Shown one piece after another: positions 8,970 through 19,355 of a DNA stretch of 64,000 bases; the stretch's first letter is position 1, and every line of letters begins with the position of its first letter. The DNA is taken from positions 62,001 through 126,000 of the forward strand of contig NZ_JABBPC010000005.1 in NCBI RefSeq assembly GCF_012927485.1. Reading direction: 5' to 3'. Made by a program: the position numbers and the translations under genes. The notes beneath the pieces are model-generated. The model did not search any database. It worked only from the letters and a program-made list of their open reading frames with translations, and was not told where the DNA came from. Source of the stretch: Polaromonas sp. (GTDB lineage: Bacteria; Pseudomonadota; Gammaproteobacteria; Burkholderiales; Burkholderiaceae_C).

Positions 8970-9928
8970 GCTTCATTCCCTGCGACGATGCTCATGACCG
9001 CCATACGCACAGCGATGCCAAATGTGACCTGCGGCAAGATGACGCTTTGGCCCCCGTCAACCACGGCGGAATCAATTTCCACCCCTCGGTTAATCGGACC
9101 CGGATGCATGACGATGGCATCGGGCTTGGCCAGCTGCAGCTTGTCCTCCGTCAGACCAAAACTCTTGAAGTACTCTTGGCTACTGGGCAACAGTGCACCC
9201 GACATCCGCTCGTTTTGGAGCCGGAGCATGATCACCACATCGGCACCTTTGATCCCCTCCTCCAGCGTGTTGCAGACGCGCACGCCCATTTGTGCCATAT
9301 CCGCAGGCACCAGAGTTTTGGGGCCGACCACGCGCACCTCCGCACACCCCAAGGTTGTGAGTGCGTGGATATCTGAGCGTGCCACGCGCGAATGCAGGAC
9401 ATCGCCTACGATGGCGACCGTCAGGTTGCTGAAGTCTTTTTTGTAATGTCGGATGGTGTACATATCCAACAAGCCTTGCGTCGGATGCGCATGACGCCCA
9501 TCGCCAGCATTGATCACATGCACGTGCGGTGCCACGTGTTGGGCAATCAGGTAAGGCGCGCCCGATTCGCTGTGACGCACTACAAACAGATCAGCCGCCA
9601 TTGCGCTCAGATTGGCGATGGTATCGAGCAACGACTCTCCCTTGGCCGCCGACGAGCGGGCGATATCCAGGTTGATGACGTCTGCCGAAAGGCGCGTCGC
9701 TGCAATTTCAAACGTCGTACGGGTGCGGGTGGAGTTTTCAAAAAACAAGTTGAAAACGCTCTTTCCGCGCAGCAAAGGGACCTTTTTGACCTCGCGGCTG
9801 CTTACGCTGACAAAGTTGGTAGCGATATCCAGAATCTGCGTCAGCGTGGCCTTGGGGAGCCCTTCCGTTGACAGCAAATGAATCAGCTCACCGTTTTTAT
9901 TAAGTTGGGGGTTTTGTCGGTACAACAC
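8966..9928 (-). CDS. pyrB: Aspartate carbamoyltransferase catalytic chain
   Basis: 320 residues, normal for the catalytic subunit. The carbamoyl-phosphate loop [13 protein letters not shown] is at residues 62-74, followed by [13 protein letters not shown] and the C-terminal [11 protein letters not shown]. It makes N-carbamoyl-aspartate in de novo pyrimidine synthesis. No pyrI regulatory chain is present. The overlapping dihydroorotase-like gene downstream suggests the PyrB-PyrC' type of assembly. pyrR lies 64 bp upstream. Confidence 0.95.
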   Translation of the reverse strand: MLYRQNPQLNKNGELIHLLSTEGLPKATLTQILDIATNFVSVSSREVKKVPLLRGKSVFNLFFENSTRTRTTFEIAATRLSADVINLDIARSSAAKGESLLDTIANLSAMAADLFVVRHSESGAPYLIAQHVAPHVHVINAGDGRHAHPTQGLLDMYTIRHYKKDFSNLTVAIVGDVLHSRVARSDIHALTTLGCAEVRVVGPKTLVPADMAQMGVRVCNTLEEGIKGADVVIMLRLQNERMSGALLPSSQEYFKSFGLTEDKLQLAKPDAIVMHPGPINRGVEIDSAVVDGGQSVILPQVTFGIAVRMAVMSIVAGNEA

Positions 9929-9992
9929 GCACTGGTCTCCTCTTCCACTCTAAATAGCCGCTCTTAATTTCTGCTCGGGTTTCGGGTTGGGG

Positions 9993-10499
9993 TTATCGGT
10001 CTTGCACCTGAAAGCTGAACTGGCCGTTCTCAGCGCGCGCCAGTGCAAGCGTCTGCGCAGCGGGTAAGGCCACTCGTGCAACCGCAAGATCAGGTTGCAC
10101 AGGCAACTCGCGACCACCCCTGTCCACCAGTACCACCAGCTTGACGCTGGCAGGTCGCCCGTAGTCGAACAGCTCATTGAGGACCGCTCGCAAGGTGCGG
10201 CCAGTGTAAAGAACATCGTCGACCATAATCAGATGCGCGCCGTTCACATCGAAAGGCAGCAAAGTCTGTGCGCTGGACGCCAGGCCGCGCTGCGAAAAAT
10301 CGTCGCGGTGCATGGAAGAGGAAATAATGCCGGGTTCCCCGGCCAAACCCAGGTCTTTTTGCAGGCGCTGGGCCAGCCAGGCGCCGCCAGACGCAACCCC
10401 TACCAGCAGCGGCGGCTGGTCGTACGAGGCCAGTAACAAACGCACGCTTCGCAGCAAATCGCCGTACAACGCTTCAGCGTCCAGTGTCAGGCTGCTCAT
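9993..10499 (-). CDS. pyrR: PyrR-type bifunctional pyr regulator / uracil phosphoribosyltransferase
   Basis: 168 residues from the ATG at 10499, which has an AAGGAG ribosome site and overlaps the ruvX stop (ATGA). The PRPP-binding loop VDDVLYTGRT is at about residues 93-102. Position directly ahead of pyrB supports PyrR over a generic phosphoribosyltransferase. In Gram-positive bacteria PyrR attenuates the pyr operon by binding mRNA. I saw no clear anti-terminator structure in the 64-bp gap before pyrB, so a regulatory role here is uncertain. Confidence 0.88.
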   Translation of the reverse strand: MSSLTLDAEALYGDLLRSVRLLLASYDQPPLLVGVASGGAWLAQRLQKDLGLAGEPGIISSSMHRDDFSQRGLASSAQTLLPFDVNGAHLIMVDDVLYTGRTLRAVLNELFDYGRPASVKLVVLVDRGGRELPVQPDLAVARVALPAAQTLALARAENGQFSFQVQDR

Positions 10500-10912
10500 G
10501 GAAGACTCCTTAAAAACTGTTCCAGAATGATGCACGCGGACGCCGCATCGGCATCCTTGGCGCCGCCGGCCAATGCCTCGGTTGTGCTGTAGCGCTCATC
10601 GACCTCAAATACTTTTAAGCCAAAACGTCCTCGCAGCTGACGCGCAAACTTTCGCGCACGCAGCGTATTGTCGTGGCTGGCACCATCGGGATGAAATGGA
10701 ACGCCGATCACCAGCGCATCAGGCTGCCATTCCTTGATCCTGGCTTCAATCGCGGGAAAGCGAGCAACGCCTTCTGCGGCGATAGTCGCTTGTGGCGAGG
10801 CAGTACGGGTCAGGCTATTGCCAGTTGCAATCCCAGTACGTTTGAGACCGAAGTCGAATGCCAGAAAGGTTTGAAAACCAGCGGCCTGAGAAGGCTCAGC
10901 CGCAAGGTTCAT
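10496..10912 (-). CDS. ruvX: Putative pre-16S rRNA nuclease RuvX/YqgF
   Basis: 138 residues. Hallmarks of the YqgF RNase H-like fold are present: FDFGLKRTG at 19-27 (first catalytic Asp), VIGVPFHPDG, the DERYST segment and the C-terminal KDADAASACIILEQFL helix. The family trims the 5' end of 16S rRNA and was first named a putative Holliday junction resolvase. It overlaps yqgE upstream and pyrR downstream by four bases each. The yqgE-ruvX order is the common proteobacterial arrangement. Confidence 0.93.
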   Translation of the reverse strand: MNLAAEPSQAAGFQTFLAFDFGLKRTGIATGNSLTRTASPQATIAAEGVARFPAIEARIKEWQPDALVIGVPFHPDGASHDNTLRARKFARQLRGRFGLKVFEVDERYSTTEALAGGAKDADAASACIILEQFLRSLP

Positions 10913-11496
10913 GCGTGACCAGCCACCGGCGACAGCATCCAGCTTTGCAGACCGAGCAGCAGCAGGGCTTTGTCATAACGCTGTTCGACCGGGGTATCAA
11001 AAATTACCGCGATATCGGCCGCCACCGTGAGCCAGCTGTTATCCAATAGTTCCGATTCCAGCTGCCCTTCGCCCCAGGCGGAGTAGCCGAGCGAGACAAA
11101 TACTTTGCGGGGTCCGGCGCCGGTAGACAACGCTTCCAGCACATCTTTGGACGTGGTCATTTCCAAGCCACCCGGAATCGACATGGTCGAGGCGTACACC
11201 GATTCGTGCCCAGGCATCATCGATTCGTGGAGCACGAAACCACGCTCGGTTTGGACTGGCCCGCCTTGAAAAACCGGTGTTTCAGTGAGATCGTCGCGAT
11301 GAAGCGGTAACTCGACCTTGTCAAACAGCTTCTTGACGCTGATGTCGCTGGGCTTGTTGATAACGAGGCCCAAGGCCCCCCGGTCGCTGTGCTCGCACAT
11401 GTACACCACGCTTTTGGCAAACGATTTGTCCGCCAGACCGGGCATGGCAATGAGGAAGTGGTGAGTCAGATTAATCGGTTCGGAGTCCATGGCCAT
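10909..11496 (-). CDS. yqgE: YqgE/AlgH family protein (UPF0301)
   Basis: 195 residues, typical for the family. Conserved segments are visible: HHFLIAMPGLADKSFAKSVVYMCEH (residues 11-35), GALGLVINKP and, toward the C-terminus, LGYSAWGEGQLESELLDNSWL. The molecular function is unsettled; AlgH influences alginate production in Pseudomonas. It is the first gene of the minus-strand chain, and its promoter must lie in the 113-bp gap shared with the divergent photolyase gene. The start could be 11496 or the second ATG at 11490. Confidence 0.92.
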   Translation of the reverse strand: MAMDSEPINLTHHFLIAMPGLADKSFAKSVVYMCEHSDRGALGLVINKPSDISVKKLFDKVELPLHRDDLTETPVFQGGPVQTERGFVLHESMMPGHESVYASTMSIPGGLEMTTSKDVLEALSTGAGPRKVFVSLGYSAWGEGQLESELLDNSWLTVAADIAVIFDTPVEQRYDKALLLLGLQSWMLSPVAGHA

Positions 11497-11609
11497 TTGA
11501 AGATTTTACGCGTACTAGTTTTAGGCGTATGCAGACTCGGTCTTCAAAACCCAAATTCTGCAAATGGCATTTCAATCGCCTTGACCAGCCTTTTCGCTAC
11601 CATCGGCTC

Positions 11610-13091
11610 ATGCAAAAAAAATACCAATCCGGCCTGATGTGGTTTAAGCGGGATTTGCGGGTCGAAGACAACGCAGCGCTGTATCACGCGCTGAAATCCT
11701 GCAAGCAAGTGTATTGCGCGTTTCTATTCGACCGAAAGATTCTGGACGCCTTGCCCAGATCCGACCGCCGGGTGGAATTCATTCGGGAGTCCCTGGTGGA
11801 CCTCAACGAACAATTGCAGCGGCTCGCCTTGGAGCATGGGGTCTCGCATGCCGGCCTGATCGTCTTGCACGACTTCGCCAGTAGCGCACTGCCAGCACTT
11901 TGCGCGAGGCTGTCCATCCACGCTGTTTTCACGAATCACGACGACGAACCGCAAGCGCTGGAACGCGATGCGGAGGTGCACACCTTGCTGGAAGGTCAAG
12001 GTGTGGCCTTTCACAGCTTCAAGGACCACGTCATTTTTGAGCGCGCCGAGGTCCTCACGCTAGCCGGCAAACCGTACACGGTGTTCACCCCTTACAAAAA
12101 CGCATGGCTGAATAAAGTCGACAGCTTTTACCTCCAAGCCTATCCGGTGGAAAAGTATGCGGCTGCGTTGGCGTCAGGGCCCGCCGACCTGCTATCCGCC
12201 GTTCCCGAACTAGATTCTTTAGGATTTAAAAAAACCAACCTGTCTGCGCTAAAAATCCCCACCGGAAGCCAAGGTGGAACCGCGCTTTTTGAAGAATTTC
12301 TGGGTCGTATGGCCCACTACAAGGACACCCGTGACTTTCCTTCCGTGAAAGGTCCGAGCTACTTGGGCGTACACCTGCGCTTTGGCACGGTATCGATCAG
12401 GAGGATGGCGTCAAGTGCACTGGAACAACAACAGGGCGGGAGTGAGGGCGCTGCGACTTGGCTCAGCGAACTGATCTGGAGAGATTTTTATGCGCAAATT
12501 CTGAGTAATTTTCCGCATGTTGCTAGCCGCGCGTTCAAACCTGACTATGACGCGATTACGTGGGAAGAAGGCGAGAAAGCCAACGCCCTTTTCAAGGCCT
12601 GGTGCGAAGGCCGGACGGGCTACCCGCTGGTGGATGCGGCGATGGCGCAAATCAACCAGACCGGTTACATGCATAACCGGTTGCGCATGGTGACCGCCAG
12701 CTTTCTGGTGAAAGACTTGGGGCTCGACTGGCGCTGGGGCGAACGTTACTTCGCCGAAAAACTCAACGATTTTGATTTGTCAGCCAACAACGGCGGCTGG
12801 CAGTGGGCGGCTAGCACTGGTTGCGATGCCCAGCCTTATTTCAGGATTTTCAATCCAGTCAGTCAGAGCGAAAAATTTGATGAGGAAGGAAAATTCATTC
12901 GCAAATACCTTCCGGTACTGGAAAAACTCCCCACCCCGGCCCTGCACAGCCCTTGGCTTGCAAAGCCAGCGGAACTAAGCGCTGCAGGTGTGCTGCTGGG
13001 CGAAAACTACCCGAGGCCCCTCGTGCAGCACGACATAGCACGCGCGCTTACCCTGGAGCGCTACACCGTGGTGAAAAGAAAAACCACCTGA
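11610..13091 (+). CDS. phrB: Deoxyribodipyrimidine photolyase (cryptochrome/photolyase family)
   Basis: 493 residues from the ATG at 11610, chosen because MQKKYQSGLMWFKRDLRVEDN places the antenna-domain strand at the usual distance. The upstream frame to 11529 has no family character. The C-terminal FAD domain is diagnostic: GRTGYPLVDAAMAQI, TGYMHNRLRM, then WRWGERYFAEKLNDFDLSANNGGWQW and DAQPYFRIFNP. It repairs cyclobutane pyrimidine dimers with light energy. The complete hallmark set favours class I CPD photolyase over a cryptochrome. It stands as a single gene divergent from yqgE. Confidence 0.93.
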   Translation: MQKKYQSGLMWFKRDLRVEDNAALYHALKSCKQVYCAFLFDRKILDALPRSDRRVEFIRESLVDLNEQLQRLALEHGVSHAGLIVLHDFASSALPALCARLSIHAVFTNHDDEPQALERDAEVHTLLEGQGVAFHSFKDHVIFERAEVLTLAGKPYTVFTPYKNAWLNKVDSFYLQAYPVEKYAAALASGPADLLSAVPELDSLGFKKTNLSALKIPTGSQGGTALFEEFLGRMAHYKDTRDFPSVKGPSYLGVHLRFGTVSIRRMASSALEQQQGGSEGAATWLSELIWRDFYAQILSNFPHVASRAFKPDYDAITWEEGEKANALFKAWCEGRTGYPLVDAAMAQINQTGYMHNRLRMVTASFLVKDLGLDWRWGERYFAEKLNDFDLSANNGGWQWAASTGCDAQPYFRIFNPVSQSEKFDEEGKFIRKYLPVLEKLPTPALHSPWLAKPAELSAAGVLLGENYPRPLVQHDIARALTLERYTVVKRKTT

Positions 13092-13147
13092 GACGCACCG
13101 CTTTTTGAAGTTACTTGCCCGATATCTGTCTGGCTTAGATACGCCTT

Positions 13148-16100
13148 CTAGGCCAAAACAGCAACTTCCGTAGCGCAGTAATTTTTGACCAAGCGCAACA
13201 ACTCTTCTTCCGAGTACGGTTTGCCTAAATAGTCGTTAACACCCAGCGCCTTGGCGTGCTCGCGGTGTTTTTCAGCAATCCGCGAGGTGATCATGATGAT
13301 GGGCAGATGGCTCAGTCGGACATCCGCACGAATGTTGCGCGCCAGGTCAAAGCCATCCATGCGCGGCATTTCAATATCTGACAACACCACCGCAGGCCGT
13401 TCTTCCTGCAACCGTTCCAGCGCTTGGAGGCCGTCGGCCGCCATAGACACACGATAACCTTCCCGCTGCAGCAGGCGTTGCGTGACGCGCCGCACCGTGA
13501 TCGAATCGTCGACCACGAGAATCAGGGGGAGTTGCGGCGTTGCAGCCACCAGCGCCGCCGCCCGCCCACCGCTGGCCCCCGACGCTTCAAGCACATGCGG
13601 TTCAGCCGAGTCGGCGCTCCATGCACGCGCTTGCTGACCGTAGACGGTAGCCAAGGCCACCGGGTTGTAGATCAAGACCACCGCGCCCGAAGCGAGCACG
13701 GACATGCCCGCCAAGCCCGGCAGCCGCGACAACTGAGGACCGAGGTTTTTAACCACGACCTCCCGGTTGCCCAGGACTTCATCGACATGAAGTGCAATGC
13801 GCTGGGCTGCGCTTCGAAAAATAACGACCTGCGTAGCCTTCGCTTGCACTTCGCTGCTCTGCGGCGAAGCCTGTAGCAAGGCACCCGACCACATGAACGG
13901 CACAGCCTCACCAGCGACATCAAGCGTGCCCGTGTTGTAAGCCTGCTGCAACTCCTTGGCAGTGGTGCGCCGAACGGTTTCAACCACGTTGGCGGGAACT
14001 CCCACCGACAGGCTGCCGGCGCGAATAATCACCACCTGCGTCACTGCCGTGGTCAACGGCAGCACCAGTTTGAAGTGGGTACCTTTTCCAGACACGGAAG
14101 AGGTCTCAATCCGACCGCCCAGGGAATTGACTTCCGATCTGACCACATCCATGCCAATGCCACGCCCGGCGAGTTCGGTAACCTGTTCAGCCGTTGAAAA
14201 ACCCGGCATGAAAATCAGTTTGGCGGCCTCCTGGACATCCACCGACTGCTCTGCGGTGACAAGGCCGAGACTTAGGGCTTTTTCCCGTATGCGATGAAGA
14301 TCCAGGCCCGCCCCATCATCGCTGAAGTCTACCGAGACGTCGTTACCTTCTTGGTGAAGATGGACCGTGATGAGACCCACGGGGTCTTTGCCGGCGTTGG
14401 CGCGGTCTTGCGGACTTTCGATGCCGTGGGTCACGCAGTTACGCAGCAGATGCTCAAAAGCGGGCGTCATGCGGTCCAGCGTGCCGCGATCCATTTCAGT
14501 CGTACCGCCCAACAAGTCCAGGCGAACCTGCTTGCCCGTTTCCTTGGAGGCTTGCCGCACAACACGGTAAAGACGGTCGGAAATACCATCAAACTCCACC
14601 ATCCGCGTGCGCAGTAAGTCGCGTTGCAATTCGCGGGTTTGCCGAGCCTGCGCAACCAGATCATCCTCGGCCGCTTCGACCGTGCGTTGCAGGGTCCGCT
14701 GCACGGTCGCCACGTCGTTAACGGACTCAGCCATCATTCGGGTCAGTTCCTGTACCCGGGTGAACCGGTCGAACTCGAGCGGATCAAACCCGGTTTGGGC
14801 GTCCTTCGTTTGCGCCAGGCGCGTTTGCATCTGGGTTTCAGCTTGCAGTTCAATATCGCGCAGTTGTTGGCGCAAGCGGTTCAAGTTGCCGTTCATGTCA
14901 TTCAGGGAACTGCGCAACTGGCCGACCTCGGCTTCCAGACGGGAACGGGCAATGATGACCTCCCCGGTTTGGTTGACCATGCGGTCGAGCAACTGGGATC
15001 GCACGCGTATGGAGGCTGCAGCAGCCTGCCTCAATGGCTGCATGGCCATGGCTTGAGGCGGCGGAATGGTTAGTGTTCTTGTGGTGAGTTCACTGGCGAC
15101 GACTTCCTTCGTCGAGGACTCCTGAAAATCCAGGGCTTTCGACACCGAGGCGGGTCTGACCAGCGGCTCTGCGACAGCCGGCGCGGATGAAGGCAAAGCA
15201 GGGCCCGCAGCGGCAGCCTGGCGCAAGCCTTCAAAAGTGGCTTGCATCGCGTCAAAACGGGTCAACAAAGGTTCGAATTTTTGGGTCGCTGCGGCCTCTG
15301 AACCAACGTGCTCGATTTCTGACTCAACCCGATGCGCCATTTCCCCAAGCCGCAATGCGCCGGCCAGCCGGGCACTGCCTTTGAGCGTGTGCAGTACGCG
15401 CAATACCTCCAGGCGCGCTCCGTGATTGCCGGGTCGCGCGGACCACTGACGCAGCGCCCCTCCCAACTGGGGCATGAGCTCCGCCCCTTCTTCTTCAAAA
15501 ATCGGAAACAAATCAGGGTCAATCGCGTCGACTGCATCGATCGGTTCATCGCCCTCTTCACCAAATATCGCGACGACAGGGGTCGGAACGGCATCCGGTG
15601 CTGACAAGACCAACCGAACCGGCGGCGCTTCGACGGCAGGAGCGGTTGGCGTCACAAATGCAGGCGGGGAATACGCGCTCTTCGCTAGTTCCGGCGCTGA
15701 GAAATTTAGAAGCTCCTCCCTGATGTAGTCTGCTTGCGCTGGATCCGCAAAAAAGTCTGAATCATAGAACTCGTCTTCTGGCGGAATTACAGCATCAGGA
15801 AAATCGAGCTCGTTCAGGCGACCCAGCAAGCTGGCCTCTGGTTCCTTCAGAAACCCAGCGGCAAATTGATTTAGCAACCGACGTATATCTTCTGCAGCAT
15901 CAACAAATACCTGCCCATATTTAGCGGCACCATCGCTGTGATGCGCCCGCGACTTTTGCAGCGCATGTTCCAGCGCCCGCGCTATTTTCGACAAGGCATC
16001 GAACCCAACGGTGGCAGAACTGCCTGCCAGCGAATGGGCAAGCGCTATCGTGGAAGCGCCGACTCGCTGCTGGCGTTCCATGGCCCATTCGGCCACCTCT

Positions 16101-19100
16101 GTCACCAGTCGCCGCGACCATTCATCAGCCTCATTCAAGTAGACGTTATAAAGAGGAATACCTATGCGCAAAGCGCCAATGACTTTTATTTTCTCGTCCT
16201 CACTGGCGTCTGCGAGTGGGGCAGTCTCTGGTGTCTTTTCACGCGCTGCGACGGCTGGAGCCGCCGCCACGTCAACGGGTTGTAGCGGGATGGTTTCGAT
16301 CTTTTCCGCCGACTCGGGCACCTCTGTGACCAGTTCCGCAGCGGGTGGGAATCCAACCGAAACAGGCGCGACTTGATCGGGCGCTGCAGTCCCGAGCCGA
16401 AAATGCTTGTCAAAATCGGCGGCTGACAATTCAATTGCTTCCCCGGACTCAAACTCGGCAGATACGCTCTCCGGCATGCTCGCCACCGGAAGGTCAGCCA
16501 ACCTGGGCGAGGCGTTGTCGTCAGCCGAGTGCGAGAACAAGCGGTCGAAATCAATGCCTGCCATATCCAGATCAGACGTAACCGCCTGATCCACCGCTGT
16601 AGCGTCCGGTGCTGCAGGAGCAAGTTCGGTATCAAAAAGAATACCAAACTCCGCATCGGCTTCAATGGTGGCCTTATCCAATGGCTCCACAAGCAAGTTG
16701 GCGCTTGGATCTTTAGGAGCCTCACCTTCCAGTTGAAGTTCGGGCAGCTCAAGCACGCCTGCTGCAGTAGCTTCCATTGGGAGGGCGGGGACGCCCGGCT
16801 CGCCAGATTTGACAACTAAACGCAGGGCACTGTAGCGCCCTTCGATCCGCATGGCATCTGCGCTGCTTCGGAACGGAACCGCGGACCACGGGGCATCTTG
16901 ATTCGCAGCGATATCGGCAATCCAGGCGCCAAAGCCGGCCATCACCTCGGAAGTCAAGGCCCGAAACTCAGTGGTGGCAGTTTTTTGGTCCGCCAGCCAA
17001 CTATTGAGCAGTTGCTCAAGCGACCAGGCCGCTTCTCCGAATTCGTTCAGCCCCACCATTCGCGAACTACCCTTGAGAGTGTGAAAAGCGCGCCGCAATA
17101 CCGTCAGTTCGGCGACCTCACCCGGGTCGCTCGCCAGTGCGGCAATCGCTTCCAGCGCGTTGCCGAGCACTTCACGGGCCTCCTCAAGGAAAATATCGCG
17201 CAAGTCATCTTCTTCGAAATCCGCCGATACGGCCTGGCTGGCTGGTGCGACTTGCGCCGGCATCACGGTTGAAGCCAAGGTCATCAAGGCACTGGCTGCG
17301 GCAGAAGCATTGTTCGCAGAAACGGCCAGCGCTGCATCACGGGCCGTTTGAGCAAGGACAGGCTGCTCAGCAAGTGCCGCATGAGTCGCCAACGCGTCCA
17401 ATTTCTCGCTCAGTTTTTCCTCGGAATTGCCGCCCCCCGCTTCCTGGACCAGAGAGATGACTTCCCGTGACAGCAAATCGCTGCCCAGCGTCACGGTCGA
17501 AGCGGCGCTGGCTGCCTTTTGCGTGCGGCCCATCAGGGGCTTCAGCTCACCTTTTTCCTCGTCGAAGACGAAGAGCTTTTTCGCCAGCGCGGGCTGGTAA
17601 TTGAGCATGTCGATCAAGAAACTCAGCGCGCCCAGGTTGTTACCAAGGTGATCGAACGTCCCTGCAACGCGCGCCACCTGTTCGTCAATTCCGGCGATCA
17701 GCATGTGCTCGACGCTGTTCTTCATGCTCAAAACGGCATGGGATGCCTGATCGAGCCCCAGCACCGACAAGACCCCACGCATCTGTGAAAGCTGAACCGG
17801 TACGACGTGCAGCAAAGTCTTATCTTGCGGGTTGCGAAAGAACGCGTCCAGCGAATTCTCAAGCTCACCTAAAGACACGCGCAATTCACCTACCACGCTG
17901 CCCATGGTCTGTTTATCGCTCACCCGACGGTACAGCTCTTCCATCCAGCCTTCCAGCGGCTGGGGTTCACCGCCCACCCGAACCGCTTCCAGTCGTTCCG
18001 CCAAGTTTTCCGTTCGCACAGTCAACTGAGGATCGTTGGGATCCAAGTCATCCAGAGCCGCTTCAATATAGAGCACCGACGTCGCCACTTCCATCGCCAA
18101 CTCAATTCGAGGAACGTGGGCTGAATGGACCGTGGTGTCAATCGCCCGGGTCAAGGCTTGCGCAAGTGGCACGCTGGGCGGGTAGAGTCTGAGTAGAGAA
18201 TCAGTCACCAGACTGAACTGATCGGCCACCGACCTGAACTTGCTAACATCGCCCGCGGACAGAGAGGACCAGGTTTCCTTGGCGGAGGTGATCCGCTTGC
18301 GGGCCTGAGCCAACAAAGCCGGGTCGAAGCGGCCAAATTGAACAAGCTCGTAGTCCACAGGTTTAAACCGAGTGAGATCGTAGGTTAACCGGACGGCCGA
18401 CAAAATGGGGGTATCGCTGGCCCGATCGGAAACCGCCTGAGCACAGAAAAAGAGGAGATCCTGCGCGAGGCGGTCCGATATCGCGGCATCCCCTTTGCCC
18501 AGCGAGGCATATTGCAACAGGATCCGGGACGCGGCGCGCTTCACGTAAATATCCAAGCCCAGCAGATCGTGCGCAACGGCTTCAAAGTAGGCGGCCGCGA
18601 TCTTCCAGAAAATCCGGGGTTGACGGCCAGTCTGTTTTGCGGAAAGTCCGAGGCTCAATTCCTTCAGTTTCAGGGCTGCCTGCGGTGCCTTGCCCTTCAA
18701 GATCTGGAGCACCGAATAGTCCATCAGCGCACGCGCGTCATCATCGTAATTCCGAGGTTCGGCCATTACGGCCAGCTCGGGCTCCAACCAACGCCACTCA
18801 AACGGCCACAAGTCGGCAGGGTGAATACGATCAGCACGTATGAGCTCCTGGATATCGCGGTACTGCGGAAACAAGGAAACGGCAGAAACCGGCTTGTCAG
18901 CAAGCACGCCTTCTAGGTATTCCGTCAGTGCAAAACTGGCGCGCTCGATTTTGGCGGCTGCCTCATGACTGCATTGTCCCGGTTGCTGCACAAACTTTTG
19001 CACGGCGGCCTCCATGGCCCGCAGCACCAGTGCCGGCCCCGCCAACCCCACCATTTCCAACGCACCTACCGCCTGGTGTAACTGCTGACGTGCAATTCGC

Positions 19101-19291
19101 AATTGACTGGCGTCAACCGCTGCAAGATCAGAGCCGCGTGCAGCTTCGGCATCCCGAACAAAGCGCTTTAGCGCTTTTGTGGCGCTGGCCAACGACTTGC
19201 GAAGCTCGTCAAGCATCCAAGCCAATGGGCCAAGATCGTTGCCGGTGTGGTCAAGTTCAGCAGCTAATGAATTCGGGACGCTGGATTGCAT
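13148..19291 (-). CDS. pilL: ChpA/PilL-type hybrid chemotaxis histidine kinase with multiple Hpt domains and a receiver domain
   Basis: 2047 residues, the kinase of the Pil-Chp pathway. An N-terminal alpha-helical half is followed by three phosphotransfer (Hpt) sites at about residue 735 (FHTLKGSSRM), 1085 (LAHSLAGSSAT) and 1299 (LHTLKGSARL). Then come a dimerisation region, a CheA-type HATPase domain (about 1600-1740; LLRNCVTHGIE, GRGIGMDVVR), a CheW-like domain (about 1745-1890) and a C-terminal receiver (about 1918-2040; VVDDSITVRR, SDIEMPRMDG, GKPYSEEE). It is expected to phosphorylate PilG and PilH and so control type IV pilus twitching and surface sensing. It is last in the pilGHIJL run. 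The ~60-bp gap to pilJ suggests co-transcription. Confidence 0.93.
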   Translation of the reverse strand: MQSSVPNSLAAELDHTGNDLGPLAWMLDELRKSLASATKALKRFVRDAEAARGSDLAAVDASQLRIARQQLHQAVGALEMVGLAGPALVLRAMEAAVQKFVQQPGQCSHEAAAKIERASFALTEYLEGVLADKPVSAVSLFPQYRDIQELIRADRIHPADLWPFEWRWLEPELAVMAEPRNYDDDARALMDYSVLQILKGKAPQAALKLKELSLGLSAKQTGRQPRIFWKIAAAYFEAVAHDLLGLDIYVKRAASRILLQYASLGKGDAAISDRLAQDLLFFCAQAVSDRASDTPILSAVRLTYDLTRFKPVDYELVQFGRFDPALLAQARKRITSAKETWSSLSAGDVSKFRSVADQFSLVTDSLLRLYPPSVPLAQALTRAIDTTVHSAHVPRIELAMEVATSVLYIEAALDDLDPNDPQLTVRTENLAERLEAVRVGGEPQPLEGWMEELYRRVSDKQTMGSVVGELRVSLGELENSLDAFFRNPQDKTLLHVVPVQLSQMRGVLSVLGLDQASHAVLSMKNSVEHMLIAGIDEQVARVAGTFDHLGNNLGALSFLIDMLNYQPALAKKLFVFDEEKGELKPLMGRTQKAASAASTVTLGSDLLSREVISLVQEAGGGNSEEKLSEKLDALATHAALAEQPVLAQTARDAALAVSANNASAAASALMTLASTVMPAQVAPASQAVSADFEEDDLRDIFLEEAREVLGNALEAIAALASDPGEVAELTVLRRAFHTLKGSSRMVGLNEFGEAAWSLEQLLNSWLADQKTATTEFRALTSEVMAGFGAWIADIAANQDAPWSAVPFRSSADAMRIEGRYSALRLVVKSGEPGVPALPMEATAAGVLELPELQLEGEAPKDPSANLLVEPLDKATIEADAEFGILFDTELAPAAPDATAVDQAVTSDLDMAGIDFDRLFSHSADDNASPRLADLPVASMPESVSAEFESGEAIELSAADFDKHFRLGTAAPDQVAPVSVGFPPAAELVTEVPESAEKIETIPLQPVDVAAAPAVAAREKTPETAPLADASEDEKIKVIGALRIGIPLYNVYLNEADEWSRRLVTEVAEWAMERQQRVGASTIALAHSLAGSSATVGFDALSKIARALEHALQKSRAHHSDGAAKYGQVFVDAAEDIRRLLNQFAAGFLKEPEASLLGRLNELDFPDAVIPPEDEFYDSDFFADPAQADYIREELLNFSAPELAKSAYSPPAFVTPTAPAVEAPPVRLVLSAPDAVPTPVVAIFGEEGDEPIDAVDAIDPDLFPIFEEEGAELMPQLGGALRQWSARPGNHGARLEVLRVLHTLKGSARLAGALRLGEMAHRVESEIEHVGSEAAATQKFEPLLTRFDAMQATFEGLRQAAAAGPALPSSAPAVAEPLVRPASVSKALDFQESSTKEVVASELTTRTLTIPPPQAMAMQPLRQAAAASIRVRSQLLDRMVNQTGEVIIARSRLEAEVGQLRSSLNDMNGNLNRLRQQLRDIELQAETQMQTRLAQTKDAQTGFDPLEFDRFTRVQELTRMMAESVNDVATVQRTLQRTVEAAEDDLVAQARQTRELQRDLLRTRMVEFDGISDRLYRVVRQASKETGKQVRLDLLGGTTEMDRGTLDRMTPAFEHLLRNCVTHGIESPQDRANAGKDPVGLITVHLHQEGNDVSVDFSDDGAGLDLHRIREKALSLGLVTAEQSVDVQEAAKLIFMPGFSTAEQVTELAGRGIGMDVVRSEVNSLGGRIETSSVSGKGTHFKLVLPLTTAVTQVVIIRAGSLSVGVPANVVETVRRTTAKELQQAYNTGTLDVAGEAVPFMWSGALLQASPQSSEVQAKATQVVIFRSAAQRIALHVDEVLGNREVVVKNLGPQLSRLPGLAGMSVLASGAVVLIYNPVALATVYGQQARAWSADSAEPHVLEASGASGGRAAALVAATPQLPLILVVDDSITVRRVTQRLLQREGYRVSMAADGLQALERLQEERPAVVLSDIEMPRMDGFDLARNIRADVRLSHLPIIMITSRIAEKHREHAKALGVNDYLGKPYSEEELLRLVKNYCATEVAVLA

Positions 19292-19355
19292 AAATAACGG
19301 GCCGGTTCAGGAATCGAGGGTTCGCGGTCAGTTGGCAGCGCACAACGGACGTCTA

